Positions 26,527 to 35,825 of a DNA stretch of 64,000 nt are shown here, piece after piece. The stretch is from the NCBI RefSeq assembly GCF_013363995.1, contig NZ_JABWGO010000001.1:682001-746000 (forward strand), written 5' to 3'. The notes under the pieces were generated by a model. It worked only from the letters and a program-made list of their open reading frames with translations, was not told where the DNA came from and made no database searches. The translations under genes and the position numbers were made by a program. Every line of letters starts with the position of its first letter. Positions within the stretch are counted from its first letter, which is position 1. Source of the DNA: Nonomuraea rhodomycinica (GTDB lineage Bacteria > Actinomycetota > Actinomycetes > Streptosporangiales > Streptosporangiaceae).

Positions 26527-29500
26527 TCAGGCGAAGACGTCCTGCTGGTAGCGCCCCTGCTCCTCCAGGGACGCCAGCCACGCCTCCCCGTCGCCGCCCG
26601 TGCGGTCCCGGTGGATCGCGGCGAGCGCCGCGCGGACCGCAGGGGCCATGCGCAGCCCGTCGCCGCACACGTACACGTGCGCGCCGGCCTCCAGCAGCTC
26701 CCCGACGCGGTCCGCCTCGGCGGCCACCGCGTCCTGGACGAACCGGTACGGGTGCCCCGGCACGGCCGAGAACGCCTCGTGCACCCGGACGTGCGGCGCC
26801 TCGGCCCAGCGCGCCAGCTCCTCCCGGTACAGGAAGTCGTGCCCGGGGTGGCGGCACCCGGTGAACACCTCGACCGGCCCGCCCGCCCCGCTCAGCGCGC
26901 GCTCCTCCAGGAACCCGCGCAGGGGCGCGAACCCGGTGCCCGGCCCCACCAGGATCACCGGCGTCTCGGGGTCGTCCGGCAGCCGGAACGGCGGCGCGGG
27001 CACCCGGACGTAGCCGTAGAACGTCTCGCCGGGGGCGAGGGCCGCCAGGTAGGCCGAGCACATGCCCTGGTAGCGCCCGCTGCCGGACCAGGCCGGACCC
27101 TCGACGAGCCCGACGGTGATCCGCACCCGGCCCGGCTCGGCCAGCGGCGAGGACGACACCGAGTAGTAGCGCGGCCTGATCGGGCCGGCCATCTCCAGGA
27201 ACGCCGCCAGCGGCAGTTCGACGGCCGGGAACCGCTCCAGCAGCGCGAGCGGCGACACCCGCTTGGCGAGGATCTCGTCGGCGTAGTCCGCGGACAGGGC
27301 GGCGAGCTGCTGCCGGGTCCACGGGCAGCCGGTGTGGGCGGCCAGCGCCTCCAGGTCGGCGCGGGTGGCGACCTCCTGCAGCTCGGCGAACTCGGTCAGC
27401 AGCAGCCCGGCCGTGACGGGCCGGTCCACCGGCAGGTGCGTGCCGCCCCGGGCACGCAGCCGGACGACCTGCTCGCGCGGCACGCGCAGGCAGCGCAGCG
27501 CCCACTCAACCAGCTCGGGGTCGTTCTTGGCGAAGACGGCCAGGTGGTCGCCGGCGGAGTAGGTGACGCCCTCGGGCAGCTCGGCCACGATCGAGCGGAC
27601 CCCGGGCCGCGGCGCCTCGACGGAGAAGTCCCAGAGCCCTGACGGGTCGTGGGTCAGCTCCTCGCTGGACACGACGGTCAGCGGGAAGGCGCGCTCGGAG
27701 ACGACGGCGGGCCGCACCTCGGCCTCGGTCAGCACCTCCACCTCGTAGCGGGGGCCGGCGTCGGCGGCCGAGGCGCTGTACTCCTCGGCGAGGGCCGCCC
27801 ACAGCTTCGCGGTCCAGGCGGACACGTCGCCGTCGAAGTCGCCGTCCGCGTCGGCCTCGCCCCGCTCGACCAGCGGGACGGCGCCGGCGGCGGTCAGCTT
27901 GTCGTACGCGCGGCGCGGGAAGTCCTGGTACGTGGGCCACTGGGTGTTGCCGCAGCCGAGGACGGCCAGCCGCACCCCGGACAGGTCGGGCAGGGTGTCC
28001 AGGGCGTCGAAGCGCTGGGCGTTGTCGGGGGCCTTGCCGTTGTAGGAGGAGGCGACGACGACGAGCAGGCCCTCGCGGGGCGGTTCGAGGTCGTCGAGCG
28101 TGGTGAGCGTGGTGGCGAACCCGGACCGGCCGGCCCGCTCGGCGAAGCGCTCCGCGATGTCGGAGGCGGTGCCGAGGTTGGAGCCGTAGGCGACGGTGAG
28201 CGGCACGCCGGTCACCGCGATCTCCTGCCCGTCCCCCTGCTCCTCGCTCTGCGTGACCGCGGCGGCGGTGAAGCGCTCGTGCGGGCGCCGCTCGCGCACC
28301 TGGAGGGTGAAGCCCTCCGGCTTGAGGGTGAGCGTCTGCTTGATCTGCATCCGGTACGCCGAGGGGTCGGAGAGCGCGAAGCGACGCAGCAGCATCGCCA
28401 GCGTCAGCCGGGCCTCGGTGAGCGCGAACTGCCGGCCGATGCAGGCCCGTTCGCCGTTGCCGAACGGCTTGTAGCCGGCCGGGTGCTGCTCCTGCTTGCG
28501 CTCGGGCAGCCAGCGGTCGATGTCGAACTCCTCGGGCCGCTCCCACGCCTTCGGGTGGCGGTGCAACGCGGGCAGCACGATCACGGCCGGCGTGCCCGCG
28601 GGGAAGGGGTAGCCGCCGACCGTGGTGTCCTCCAGGGCGGTGACGGCGAAGGCGGGGATCGGCGACCAGGTGCGCAGCGTCTCGTCGAGGACGCGCGGGA
28701 TCACGTCCAGCTTCATGATCGTCTCGTACGTGGGCGGCTCGTCGCCGGGCAGCAGCCGGTCCACCTCGTCGTAGGCCTGGGCCAGGGTGTGGGGGTGGCG
28801 CAGCAGGTTGTACAGCGCGAAGGAGAGCAGGCCGCTGGTCGTCTCGTGGCCGGCGATGAGGAAGGTGAGGACCTGGTCGCGGATGTTGGCGTCGGGCAGG
28901 CGCTCGCCGGTGAGCGGGTCGGAGGCCTCCAGCATCAGCCCGAGCAGGTCCTTGGCCCCGCCGGACGGCTCGGCCCGGCGCCGCCTGATGACGTCGTCCA
29001 CCAGCTCCCGCATGGTGGCGATGTCCTGGCGGTAGGTCTCCTCGCTCCTGCGCTTGAGCTTGGTGACCACGGGGAGCTGCTGGTTGCGGACCATGGCCTC
29101 GGTCAGCGCGCCGCCCATGGCCTTGAGGAAGGGGTGCAACTCGGGCGAGCGGAACGACTCGAAGCGGTAGCCGAAGCCGGTCAGGGAGATGACGTCGAGG
29201 GTGAGCCGGGTCATGTCGTCCGACACGGGCAGGTCCTCGCCCTGGCGGGCGGCCCAGGAGGCGGTCAGCCGCTCGGCGATCTCCAGCATCTGCGGGTAGT
29301 ACGCCTTCATCGAGCGCTGGCTGAAGGCCGGCATGAGGATGCGGTGCGCCTGGCCCCAGACCGGTTCGTCCAGCTCGGCGGTGAACAGCCCGTCGCCGGA
29401 GAAGTCGCGCACGATCGACAGGGGCGGCTCGATCCGCTTGCGGAAGCGCGTCTCGTCGCACAGCTCGGCCACCATGTCGGGGTCGTAGACGAAGACCACC

Positions 29501-29643
29501 TTGCGGCCGAGGAGGTCGAGTTGGAACAGGCCCTCGTCGTACCTGCCGGCGAGCTCCGTGAAGTGCGCCATGGGCGAGTGCGCCGGGATCTGCAGGGTGT
29601 TGCCGAGGATCGGCAAACCGGACGGAGAGGGGATCTGCTTCAT
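26527..29643 (-). CDS. Self-sufficient cytochrome P450/NADPH-P450 reductase fusion (CYP102-type)
   Basis: A single-chain fatty-acid-type hydroxylase of 1038 residues, close to P450 BM3 (about 1049). The P450 part shows LIAGHETTSG in the I-helix, ETLR as ExxR and FGNGERACIGRQFA with the haem Cys near 401, and RDFSGDGLFT matches the BM3 active-site segment including the Phe87 position. A flavodoxin (FMN) domain follows (VAYGSNLGTASDIAERFAER), then FAD/NADPH ferredoxin-reductase modules (RYYSVSSSPL, GPGTGFAPLRGFL, VYVCGDGLRMA). ATG 29643 fits AGGGAG upstream and the family N terminus MKQIPSP. It is divergent from a TetR regulator across palindromes. Substrate range (fatty acids) is inferred from the family. 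Confidence 0.97.
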   Translation of the reverse strand: MKQIPSPSGLPILGNTLQIPAHSPMAHFTELAGRYDEGLFQLDLLGRKVVFVYDPDMVAELCDETRFRKRIEPPLSIVRDFSGDGLFTAELDEPVWGQAHRILMPAFSQRSMKAYYPQMLEIAERLTASWAARQGEDLPVSDDMTRLTLDVISLTGFGYRFESFRSPELHPFLKAMGGALTEAMVRNQQLPVVTKLKRRSEETYRQDIATMRELVDDVIRRRRAEPSGGAKDLLGLMLEASDPLTGERLPDANIRDQVLTFLIAGHETTSGLLSFALYNLLRHPHTLAQAYDEVDRLLPGDEPPTYETIMKLDVIPRVLDETLRTWSPIPAFAVTALEDTTVGGYPFPAGTPAVIVLPALHRHPKAWERPEEFDIDRWLPERKQEQHPAGYKPFGNGERACIGRQFALTEARLTLAMLLRRFALSDPSAYRMQIKQTLTLKPEGFTLQVRERRPHERFTAAAVTQSEEQGDGQEIAVTGVPLTVAYGSNLGTASDIAERFAERAGRSGFATTLTTLDDLEPPREGLLVVVASSYNGKAPDNAQRFDALDTLPDLSGVRLAVLGCGNTQWPTYQDFPRRAYDKLTAAGAVPLVERGEADADGDFDGDVSAWTAKLWAALAEEYSASAADAGPRYEVEVLTEAEVRPAVVSERAFPLTVVSSEELTHDPSGLWDFSVEAPRPGVRSIVAELPEGVTYSAGDHLAVFAKNDPELVEWALRCLRVPREQVVRLRARGGTHLPVDRPVTAGLLLTEFAELQEVATRADLEALAAHTGCPWTRQQLAALSADYADEILAKRVSPLALLERFPAVELPLAAFLEMAGPIRPRYYSVSSSPLAEPGRVRITVGLVEGPAWSGSGRYQGMCSAYLAALAPGETFYGYVRVPAPPFRLPDDPETPVILVGPGTGFAPLRGFLEERALSGAGGPVEVFTGCRHPGHDFLYREELARWAEAPHVRVHEAFSAVPGHPYRFVQDAVAAEADRVGELLEAGAHVYVCGDGLRMAPAVRAALAAIHRDRTGGDGEAWLASLEEQGRYQQDVFA

Positions 29644-29672
29644 GAACGCTCCCTGGTATCGCCTCTCGAGCA

Positions 29673-29734
29673 GCCATAACGATGGCCCGTACGTAGCCAT
29701 ACACCGTATGGCTATCGCTAGCATACGCTGTATG
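29673..29734. promoter_or_regulatory. Three palindromic TetR-type operator candidates
   Basis: GCCATAC-ACC-GTATGGC (29696-29712) is a perfect 7-3-7 inverted repeat. CATAC-GCT-GTATG (29722-29734) is a second copy overlapping the regulator's ATG, its centre 24 bases away. GCCAT-AACG-ATGGC (29673-29686) is a third, related site. The region between the two divergent genes is under 90 bases, so bound repressor would shut both promoters. This matches the FatR/Bm3R1 arrangement at Bacillus CYP102 genes. Confidence 0.8.
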
Positions 29735-30292
29735 GCTGTCAGTGCGCGCAGGGGTGCCCCCCTGACTCCCGAGGAGATCCACTCGACGGCGCTGCGGCTG
29801 GTGGAGGAGGGCGGCGTCGAGGCGCTGTCGATGCGCAAGCTCGCCGCGGTCCTCGACGTCAACCCCATGTCGCTCTACCACCACGTCGCCAACAAGACGG
29901 CGCTGATCAGCCAGATCTGCCAGACCATGGCCGGGCGCCTGGCGCTGCCCGACAAGCCGGGGTCGCCGTGGCAGGAGCGGCTGCGCGACCTCGCCCACGC
30001 CTACCGGCGGATGGTCCATCGGTATCCGTCGCTGTGGGCGTACATCCACACCCACCCGGAGACCGTCGCCGACCACCAGGGCGGGATCTGGGACGTGTTG
30101 TTCCCGATCCTGGCCGACGCGGGCGTTCCGGAGGAGGAGCGGACGACCACGGCCGACGTGCTCCACGGGTTCGTGGCGGGGCTGGTGGTGACCGAGCGCC
30201 AGGGCCACCTCGGCCGCGACGACCCGGCGCAGGCGGACCGCGTCTACGAGACGGCCATCGACATGATCATCCGCGGTCTCCCCCGGCCCTGA
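29732..30292 (+). CDS. TetR-family regulator next to CYP102
   Basis: A 186-residue repressor with the N-terminal helix-turn-helix ALSMRKLAAVLDVNPMSLYHHV and a C-terminal TetR_C-type ligand domain. ATG 29732 is chosen because the helix-turn-helix follows at normal distance; ATG 29708 is an in-frame alternative. No clear ribosome-binding site precedes either, so the transcript may be leaderless. It is divergent from the P450-reductase fusion, with palindromes over both starts, and is therefore the probable repressor. By analogy to Bacillus FatR, release by fatty acids or their derivatives is likely, but this is inference. Its stop is part of a hairpin shared with the next, converging gene. Confidence 0.88.
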   Translation: MAVSARRGAPLTPEEIHSTALRLVEEGGVEALSMRKLAAVLDVNPMSLYHHVANKTALISQICQTMAGRLALPDKPGSPWQERLRDLAHAYRRMVHRYPSLWAYIHTHPETVADHQGGIWDVLFPILADAGVPEEERTTTADVLHGFVAGLVVTERQGHLGRDDPAQADRVYETAIDMIIRGLPRP

Positions 30293-30302
30293 CCGTCAGG
30301 GC
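30286..30302. terminator. Hairpin formed by two converging stop codons
   Basis: GCCCTGA-CCG-TCAGGGC is a perfect 7-3-7 inverted repeat. The left arm contains the TGA of the TetR gene and the right arm the TGA of the minus-strand beta-helix gene; the three-base loop is the entire intergenic space. It can act as a bidirectional terminator. Confidence 0.65.
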
Positions 30303-31573
30303 TGGTAGGCGCCCGCCGACGGCGGCGAGGACAGCGGCCTGCCCGCGATGTCGGAGGTCAGGGCCGTGCCGCCGAACCAGGCCGCCGACAGCGGCAGCCC
30401 GTTGCGCAGCGCCGGGGAGCCCGGGCGCAGCCGCAGGTCGGTGCGCGAGACGAAGCGCGGGTCCGTCATGGCGGTCCTCGGGCCGGGCCGGAAGCGGGCC
30501 GAGCGGGCCTTGTAGACACCGCCCGCCTCGTCGGCGCCCCTGCCGTCCTCGTAGCCGGCCTGCCCGCCGACCTCGACGGCGTTGTTGCGCAGCCGCAGGA
30601 CCGCCGGCGAGCAGCCGCCGTGGCAGGTCCAGCCGACCGTGCGCCGCCCGGTCAGGTACACCGAGTTGTGCACCGCGATCGTGCCCAGCACCGGCCCCAC
30701 CACGTGCCGCGGGCCGCGGGTGACGAGGAACGAGCTCTGCCGCAGCGACGAGGTGACGACGTTGAAGGCGAACACGTTGCCCGTGGCGGTGCTGCCCTTC
30801 GTCGCCCCCAGCTCGGTGAACGTCTCGTTGTCGTGGGCGCGGTTGTAGGTGACGAGGTTGCGGTCGCCGTCGAAGACCTCGACGGCCGCGCCGTCGCGGC
30901 CGTAGTCGCGGCTCGCCGCGTCACTGCCGGTGATCGTGTTGCGGGTGACGAGGTTGTCGTCGCCGTTGAGCAGGACGCCGAACGCCCCGGAGTCGTTGTC
31001 GGGGGCGTCGTCGTTGACGCTCATCTTGTCGTTGTCGGCGAGGACGCTGTCGCGCACGACGTTGCGCGAGCCGGTCGGGGTGATCCAGACGCCGGCGACG
31101 TTGTGGTCGGCCCGCACCCCTGCCAGGTGGTTGCCGTCGCCGCCGACCTCGAAGCCGGCCCACAGGCACCCGGAGGCGCGCAGGCCGCTGACGCGCCAGT
31201 GGTCGCCGCTGACGACCACGCAGTTGCCCTCCTCGCCGCTGATCGTGGCGAGCGGGCCCTTGCCGTACGGCTGGACGACGATGGGCCGGGCGGCCGTGCC
31301 GTTGGCGGACAGGGTGAGGGTGCCGGTCCACCGGCTGCCGCGCTTGAGGCTGACCGCGTCGCCGGGCTTCAGGTCGGCGGCGTTGACCTTGTCGAGCGAG
31401 CGCCACGGGGCGGTGGCGCTGGTGCCGGCGGCCGAGTCGTCGCCCTTCCGCGAGTCGACGTAGTACGTCGTGCCGGCGCTGTGCGTCGTTCCCGCGCTGT
31501 GCGTCGTTCCCGCGCCGAACGGAAGCAGGGACGACGTCAGGACAGCCGCTGACAGAAGGTTCACGCTCACCAC
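30296..31573 (-). CDS. Secreted parallel beta-helix protein
   Basis: A 425-residue exported protein. The N terminus has a hydrophobic signal stretch (NLLSAAVLTSSLLPFGAG), then the mature part begins YYVDSRKGDDSAAGTSATAP, the usual opening of right-handed parallel beta-helix (pectate-lyase-like) proteins. Repeating turns such as NLVTRNTITG and NLVTYNRAHDN build the helix, and PGSPALRNG near the end is typical. The catalytic family is not clear, so polysaccharide lyase or glycosidase is only possible. GTG 31573 is tentative. It starts 51 bases after the GH13 amylase stop on the same strand and may be the last gene of the maltose operon. Confidence 0.75.
   Translation of the reverse strand: MVSVNLLSAAVLTSSLLPFGAGTTHSAGTTHSAGTTYYVDSRKGDDSAAGTSATAPWRSLDKVNAADLKPGDAVSLKRGSRWTGTLTLSANGTAARPIVVQPYGKGPLATISGEEGNCVVVSGDHWRVSGLRASGCLWAGFEVGGDGNHLAGVRADHNVAGVWITPTGSRNVVRDSVLADNDKMSVNDDAPDNDSGAFGVLLNGDDNLVTRNTITGSDAASRDYGRDGAAVEVFDGDRNLVTYNRAHDNETFTELGATKGSTATGNVFAFNVVTSSLRQSSFLVTRGPRHVVGPVLGTIAVHNSVYLTGRRTVGWTCHGGCSPAVLRLRNNAVEVGGQAGYEDGRGADEAGGVYKARSARFRPGPRTAMTDPRFVSRTDLRLRPGSPALRNGLPLSAAWFGGTALTSDIAGRPLSSPPSAGAYQP
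31477..31512 (-). repeat. Tandem 18-bp repeat in the beta-helix signal region
   Basis: Two perfect 18-base copies encode GTTHSA twice before GTTYYVDS, just after the signal peptide. They look like a recent duplication in the mature N terminus. Confidence 0.8.
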
Positions 31574-31624
31574 GCCCGGTCATCAAGTTGAACGCTCAAG
31601 GAGGCAGGGCGTTAACGTATCGGC

Positions 31625-33412
31625 TCACCGCGCCAGACGCCAGATCCTCAGCGCGGGTCCGTCGCCCGGGATCACGTTCGTGTCCGAAGCGTTGTGGACC
31701 GGGGTCGCCGGACCGGGCAGCGGCAGCGGCGCTCCGGGGGCGCGGCGGGCGCTCACGAGCAGCGTCTCGGCCTCGCACTCGCGGGCGAACACCAGATGGT
31801 CGGCGTCGGCGTGCAGCCAGCGCAGGCCGCCGTGCCGCAGCGCCGGCTCGGCGCGGCGCAGCCCGAACAGCTCCCGGTAGGCCGCGAGGGTGGCGAGGTC
31901 CTGGTCGGCCGGGCGGTCCCACGGCATGGGGGTGCGCGCGTGCTCGCCGTTCACGCCGGTGAGGCCGAACTCGCTGCCCGCGAACACCATCGGCGTGCCC
32001 GGCAGCGTGGCCTGCAGGCCCAGCGCCACCAGGTGGAGGGCGCGCGAGCCGGTCACGGTGCGGATGCGCGGCGTGTCGTGGGAGTCGAGGAGCTGCCACG
32101 AGTGGACGAGCGAGCGCCACGACATGCGCGCGGCGAACGTCCGGACCGTGGCCAGGGCGGCCGTGCCGTCGCGGGCCGGCACCCCGCCGGGGACGCCGAG
32201 GAACTGCGGCAGGTCGAGCCCGGGGCCGCGCAGCCAGGTCCAGACGGGGCGGGTGAAGCCGCCGTAGTTCATGGTGCCGTGCCAGCCGCCGCGGTCGAGG
32301 TCGCCGGTGGCGTCGTGGGAGTGCTCGGCGACGAGCGCCACCTCCGGCCCCAGCTCGCGCCGCAGCAGCGCCGCGACCTCGTGCGTGAGGTCGTCCGCGC
32401 CGCGGCGCCCGGTCATGTTGGCCACGTCCACGCGCCATCCGTCGAGCGGCCCCAGCCACCGCTTGAGGACGGCCGGCACGCGGGAGCGCACCAGGTCGCT
32501 GCGCCAGTTGAGCTTCGGCAGCGTCTTGACCCCGAACCACGCCTCGTAGTCGCCGGTGTCGGGGTCGAAGAAGAACATCTCGCGCTCGGGGGCGTTCACG
32601 TCGGACACGGCGGCGGTGAACCACGGGTGGGTGTCGCCGCAGTGGTTGGTGGTGATGTCGCCGAGCAGCCGCATGCCGCGCGCGTGCAGCGCGTCCGCGA
32701 GCCGCCGCAGCGCCTCCTCGCCGCCGAGCAGCGGGTCGATCCGGTCGAACGCGGCGGCGTTGTAGCGGTGGTTGGAGCGGGCCGGGAAGATCGGCGTGAG
32801 GTAGACGGTGTCGACGCCGAGGGCCTGGACGTGGTCCAGGTGGCGGACGACGCCGTCGAGGTCGCCGCCGTAGAACTGCTGCGAGGTGCCGGGGCCGCTC
32901 GGGATGACCGGGTCGCGGTCCCAGTCGCGCGGCAGCGCCCAGTCGGGCAGCGGCCGGGACGCGCCGGAGCGGCCGAAGCGGTCGGGGAAGATCTGGTAGA
33001 CGATCGCGTCGGCCATCCAGGCCGGCGGCGCGTCGTGGGCGACGAGCCGGAAGTCGGTGTCGTCGGTCACGTCGTGTCCGGCGAGGCCGCCGGCGGTCAG
33101 CCACACCTGGCCGCGCGCGGTGAGCAGCAGGAACCGGTAGCGGGTCACCGGATTGACGGCGGTGATCTCGGCGTGCCACCACACGTCGTCGGGGCCGTAC
33201 CCGGTGACGTGCGAGGACGTCCTGAGCTCGTCCACGGCGGCCTCGGTGTAGCGGGGCTCGCCGTCCTCCACCGTGCGGACGTGCACGGCGGTGACGCCGG
33301 CGGCGCGCGGCGCGCGCAGCCGGACCGTCACCCGCGAGCCGAGCGACGGCGCGAGGTCGGACACGTAGAGCGCGGAGCCGTCGTGGTGCGGCTCCCCGGC
33401 GAACAGCAGCAT
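31625..33412 (-). CDS. GH13 amylase/neopullulanase-like glycosidase
   Basis: A 595-residue alpha-amylase-family enzyme without a signal peptide, so probably cytoplasmic. An N-terminal domain of about 130 residues precedes the TIM barrel, as in cyclomaltodextrinases and neopullulanases. The barrel motifs are clear: GDITTNHCGDTH, DGWRVDVAN with the nucleophile Asp (around residue 330), VAEHSHDA with the acid/base Glu and LLDSHDTPR with the third acidic residue. It starts four bases after the malG stop, so it belongs to the mal operon and presumably degrades imported maltodextrins or cyclodextrins. The exact linkage preference is unknown. Confidence 0.9.
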   Translation of the reverse strand: MLLFAGEPHHDGSALYVSDLAPSLGSRVTVRLRAPRAAGVTAVHVRTVEDGEPRYTEAAVDELRTSSHVTGYGPDDVWWHAEITAVNPVTRYRFLLLTARGQVWLTAGGLAGHDVTDDTDFRLVAHDAPPAWMADAIVYQIFPDRFGRSGASRPLPDWALPRDWDRDPVIPSGPGTSQQFYGGDLDGVVRHLDHVQALGVDTVYLTPIFPARSNHRYNAAAFDRIDPLLGGEEALRRLADALHARGMRLLGDITTNHCGDTHPWFTAAVSDVNAPEREMFFFDPDTGDYEAWFGVKTLPKLNWRSDLVRSRVPAVLKRWLGPLDGWRVDVANMTGRRGADDLTHEVAALLRRELGPEVALVAEHSHDATGDLDRGGWHGTMNYGGFTRPVWTWLRGPGLDLPQFLGVPGGVPARDGTAALATVRTFAARMSWRSLVHSWQLLDSHDTPRIRTVTGSRALHLVALGLQATLPGTPMVFAGSEFGLTGVNGEHARTPMPWDRPADQDLATLAAYRELFGLRRAEPALRHGGLRWLHADADHLVFARECEAETLLVSARRAPGAPLPLPGPATPVHNASDTNVIPGDGPALRIWRLAR

Positions 33413-33416
33413 GCGC

Positions 33417-34256
33417 CTATCCCTTCACGGCCCCGGCGGTCAGGCCGGAGACGATGAACTTCTGCAGCCAGAGGAACACGCCGACCGTCGGGATCGCGGT
33501 GATCAGCGTGCCGGCGGCGAACATGCCGAAGTTGGCGTTGCGCTGGTCACCGGCGATCATGCCGAACATGCCGACGGCGAGCGTCTTGCTCTCCGGGTCG
33601 CGCAGGAACACGCTGGCCATGATGAACTCGCTCATGATGCCGATGAACGCGAGCAGCCCGGTCACCGCCAGGATCGGGGTGACCAGCGGCAGGATCACCC
33701 GCCAGAAGATCTGCGCGTGGGTGGCGCCGTCCACGGTGGCCGCCTCGTCCAGCTCCTTCGGCACGGTGTCGAGGAAGCCCTTCATCAGCCACGTGTTCGC
33801 GCCCAGCGCCCCGCCCAGGTAGAGCAGCAGGAGGCCCCACACGGTGTCGAAGCCGATCGCCGGGTACAGCTCGGTGACCCGCGTGAAGATCATGAAGATC
33901 GTCACGATGGCCAGGAACTGCGGGAACATCTGGATGAGCAGCAGCGCCAGCAGTCCCACCCGGCGCCCTCGGAAACGCATCCGGCTGAAGGCGTAGGCGG
34001 CCATCATCGACAGCAGCAGGCTGGCGAACGAGGCGGCCAGCGCGATGAACACCGAGTTGAGGAACCAGCGGGCGAACGGGTAGCGGTCGTTGCTGAACAG
34101 GTCGGCGAAGTTGCCGAGGCTGGCCCCGTGCGGCACGAGGTCGGTGGAGGCGAGCGTGCCGAGCGGGTTGATCGCCGCCGATACCACGAAGAGGATCGGC
34201 ACCAGGGCGAACACGCACATCAGCAGCACGAAGCCGTGCCGGAGCGCGAGCTTCAC
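33417..34256 (-). CDS. malG: Maltose/maltodextrin ABC permease MalG
   Basis: Inner-membrane permease of 279 residues with six predicted membrane segments. The coupling-loop motif ELDEAATVDGATHAQIFWRV is the EAA motif that docks the ATPase, and the C terminus GLTAGAVKG is typical of MalG. GTG 34256 overlaps the malF stop (GTGA), which supports co-translation. The ORF is preceded in frame by a long shadow of malF that should be ignored. Together with MalF it forms the channel for maltodextrins delivered by MalE. No ATPase gene is in this operon. Confidence 0.93.
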   Translation of the reverse strand: MKLALRHGFVLLMCVFALVPILFVVSAAINPLGTLASTDLVPHGASLGNFADLFSNDRYPFARWFLNSVFIALAASFASLLLSMMAAYAFSRMRFRGRRVGLLALLLIQMFPQFLAIVTIFMIFTRVTELYPAIGFDTVWGLLLLYLGGALGANTWLMKGFLDTVPKELDEAATVDGATHAQIFWRVILPLVTPILAVTGLLAFIGIMSEFIMASVFLRDPESKTLAVGMFGMIAGDQRNANFGMFAAGTLITAIPTVGVFLWLQKFIVSGLTAGAVKG

Positions 34257-35821
34257 GCGTAGACCTCCTCCTGCTTGCGGGTGCGGCGGAAGGCCACCGC
34301 CGAGATGACGGCCACGAGGGCGAAGATGAACACCGAGATCGCCGCCGCGAAGCCGAACTGCGCGCCGCCCGCGCCGAAGGCCAGGCGGAAGGTGTAGGTG
34401 ATGAGCAGGTCGGTCGCGCCCACCTGCGGGCTCTCGGCCGGGAACGGGCCGCCCTCGCTGGTGAGCTGGATGGCGTTGAAGTTGTTGAAGTTGAACGCGA
34501 ACGACGAGATCAGCAACGGCGTGAGCGCCACCAGCAGCAGCGGCAGCGTCACCTTGCGGAACCCGTACCAGGGCGAGGCGCCGTCGATGGAGGCCGCCTC
34601 GGTCAGCTCGCGCGGGATCGCCTGGAGCGCGCCGGTCGTGACGAGGAACATGTACGGGAAGCCGAGCCAGAGGTTGACCAGGATGACCGCGGCGCGGGCG
34701 GTGCCGCTCTGGCCGAGCCAGTCGACGTTCGTCCCGAAAAGCTGGTTGATCAGGCCGAAGTCGCGGTTGAACATGTCGCGCCACACCAGCAGCATGGCGA
34801 AGGACGGCATCGCGTACGGCAGGATCAGCGCGATCCGGTAGATCTTGGTGCCGCGCATGCGGGGGTGGTGCAGGGCCAGGGCCACGGCCATGCCGAGCAC
34901 GAACGTGCCGCCGGCCGAGGCCAGCGCGAACACCAGGTTCCAGCCGAAGACGCCGAGGAAGTACCCGGAGATCGTCGGATCGGTGAGCACCCGGGTGAAG
35001 TTGCCGAACCCGACGTTCACCTGCCAGCCCTGCGCCAGGTGATCGCCCCGGGCGTTGACGAAGTAGCCGCGCGCCTCGTCGGCCTTCCAGGGGCCGCCCT
35101 CGCCGTTGACGCAGTCGCAGGCGGCGTCGTAGACGAGGGCGGCGCGGCCCTCGACGGCGCGGCTCAGCCCGTTGGCCTTGATCACCCCGCCGCTGGTCGG
35201 CACGGCCAGCTTGGAGATCTCCTGGCCGCGGGCGGCGGCCTCGGGCGCCTTGAGCACGGTGAAGCCGGGGGCCCGCAGGACCTTGCCCGTGACGCCGACC
35301 TGCGCCCCGGTCACCGGGGCGAGCCCCTGCCCGGACCCGGCCTGCACCTGCTTGGTCTTGGGGTCCACGAGCAGGAACACCAGCTCGCCGTCGCGCAGCG
35401 CCGCGGTCAGCGCGTACTCGGGCGAGCCGGGGGCCTGCCGGACGGAGCCGGTCTCGATGGCGCTGACGGCCGCCTGCTTGTCGCCGCGGTGCCCGTCGCC
35501 GAAGTTGGTGAACGCGGTGCTCACCGTGTACAGGACGGGGAAGACCTGGAAGGCGAGCAGGCAGACGGTGCCCGGGATGAGGTACTTCGCCGGGACGAAG
35601 CGCCGGGTCAGGTACAGGTAGGCGATGCCCGCGCTCGCCGCGCAGAGCAGCGTGAGCGACACCCACGACCCGTCGGCGACCAGCGGCGGGGCGGCGTAGA
35701 GCAGCAGCGCGGCGGCCACGGCCAGCACCGCGACCCTGCTCACCACGAACGCCGTGGTGACCTCCCGGCGCGGCCGCGGACCCCTGCGGGTGTCCGCGGC
35801 CGCGTGCGCGTCGTGCGCCAT
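34253..35821 (-). CDS. malF: Maltose/maltodextrin ABC permease MalF
   Basis: A 522-residue inner-membrane permease. Two N-terminal membrane segments are followed by a periplasm-like extracellular domain of about 150 residues (around 120-270), the MalF P2 region, then the transport core. ELTEAASIDGASPWYGFRKV is the EAA coupling motif and NFNNFNAIQLTSEGGP is a MalF-type motif. Size and domain order match MalF rather than generic CUT1 permeases. It starts four bases after malE stops and overlaps malG by four bases. The binding-protein-dependent substrate is inferred from MalE and the glucosidases nearby. Confidence 0.93.
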   Translation of the reverse strand: MAHDAHAAADTRRGPRPRREVTTAFVVSRVAVLAVAAALLLYAAPPLVADGSWVSLTLLCAASAGIAYLYLTRRFVPAKYLIPGTVCLLAFQVFPVLYTVSTAFTNFGDGHRGDKQAAVSAIETGSVRQAPGSPEYALTAALRDGELVFLLVDPKTKQVQAGSGQGLAPVTGAQVGVTGKVLRAPGFTVLKAPEAAARGQEISKLAVPTSGGVIKANGLSRAVEGRAALVYDAACDCVNGEGGPWKADEARGYFVNARGDHLAQGWQVNVGFGNFTRVLTDPTISGYFLGVFGWNLVFALASAGGTFVLGMAVALALHHPRMRGTKIYRIALILPYAMPSFAMLLVWRDMFNRDFGLINQLFGTNVDWLGQSGTARAAVILVNLWLGFPYMFLVTTGALQAIPRELTEAASIDGASPWYGFRKVTLPLLLVALTPLLISSFAFNFNNFNAIQLTSEGGPFPAESPQVGATDLLITYTFRLAFGAGGAQFGFAAAISVFIFALVAVISAVAFRRTRKQEEVYA

Positions 35822-35825
35822 GGCG

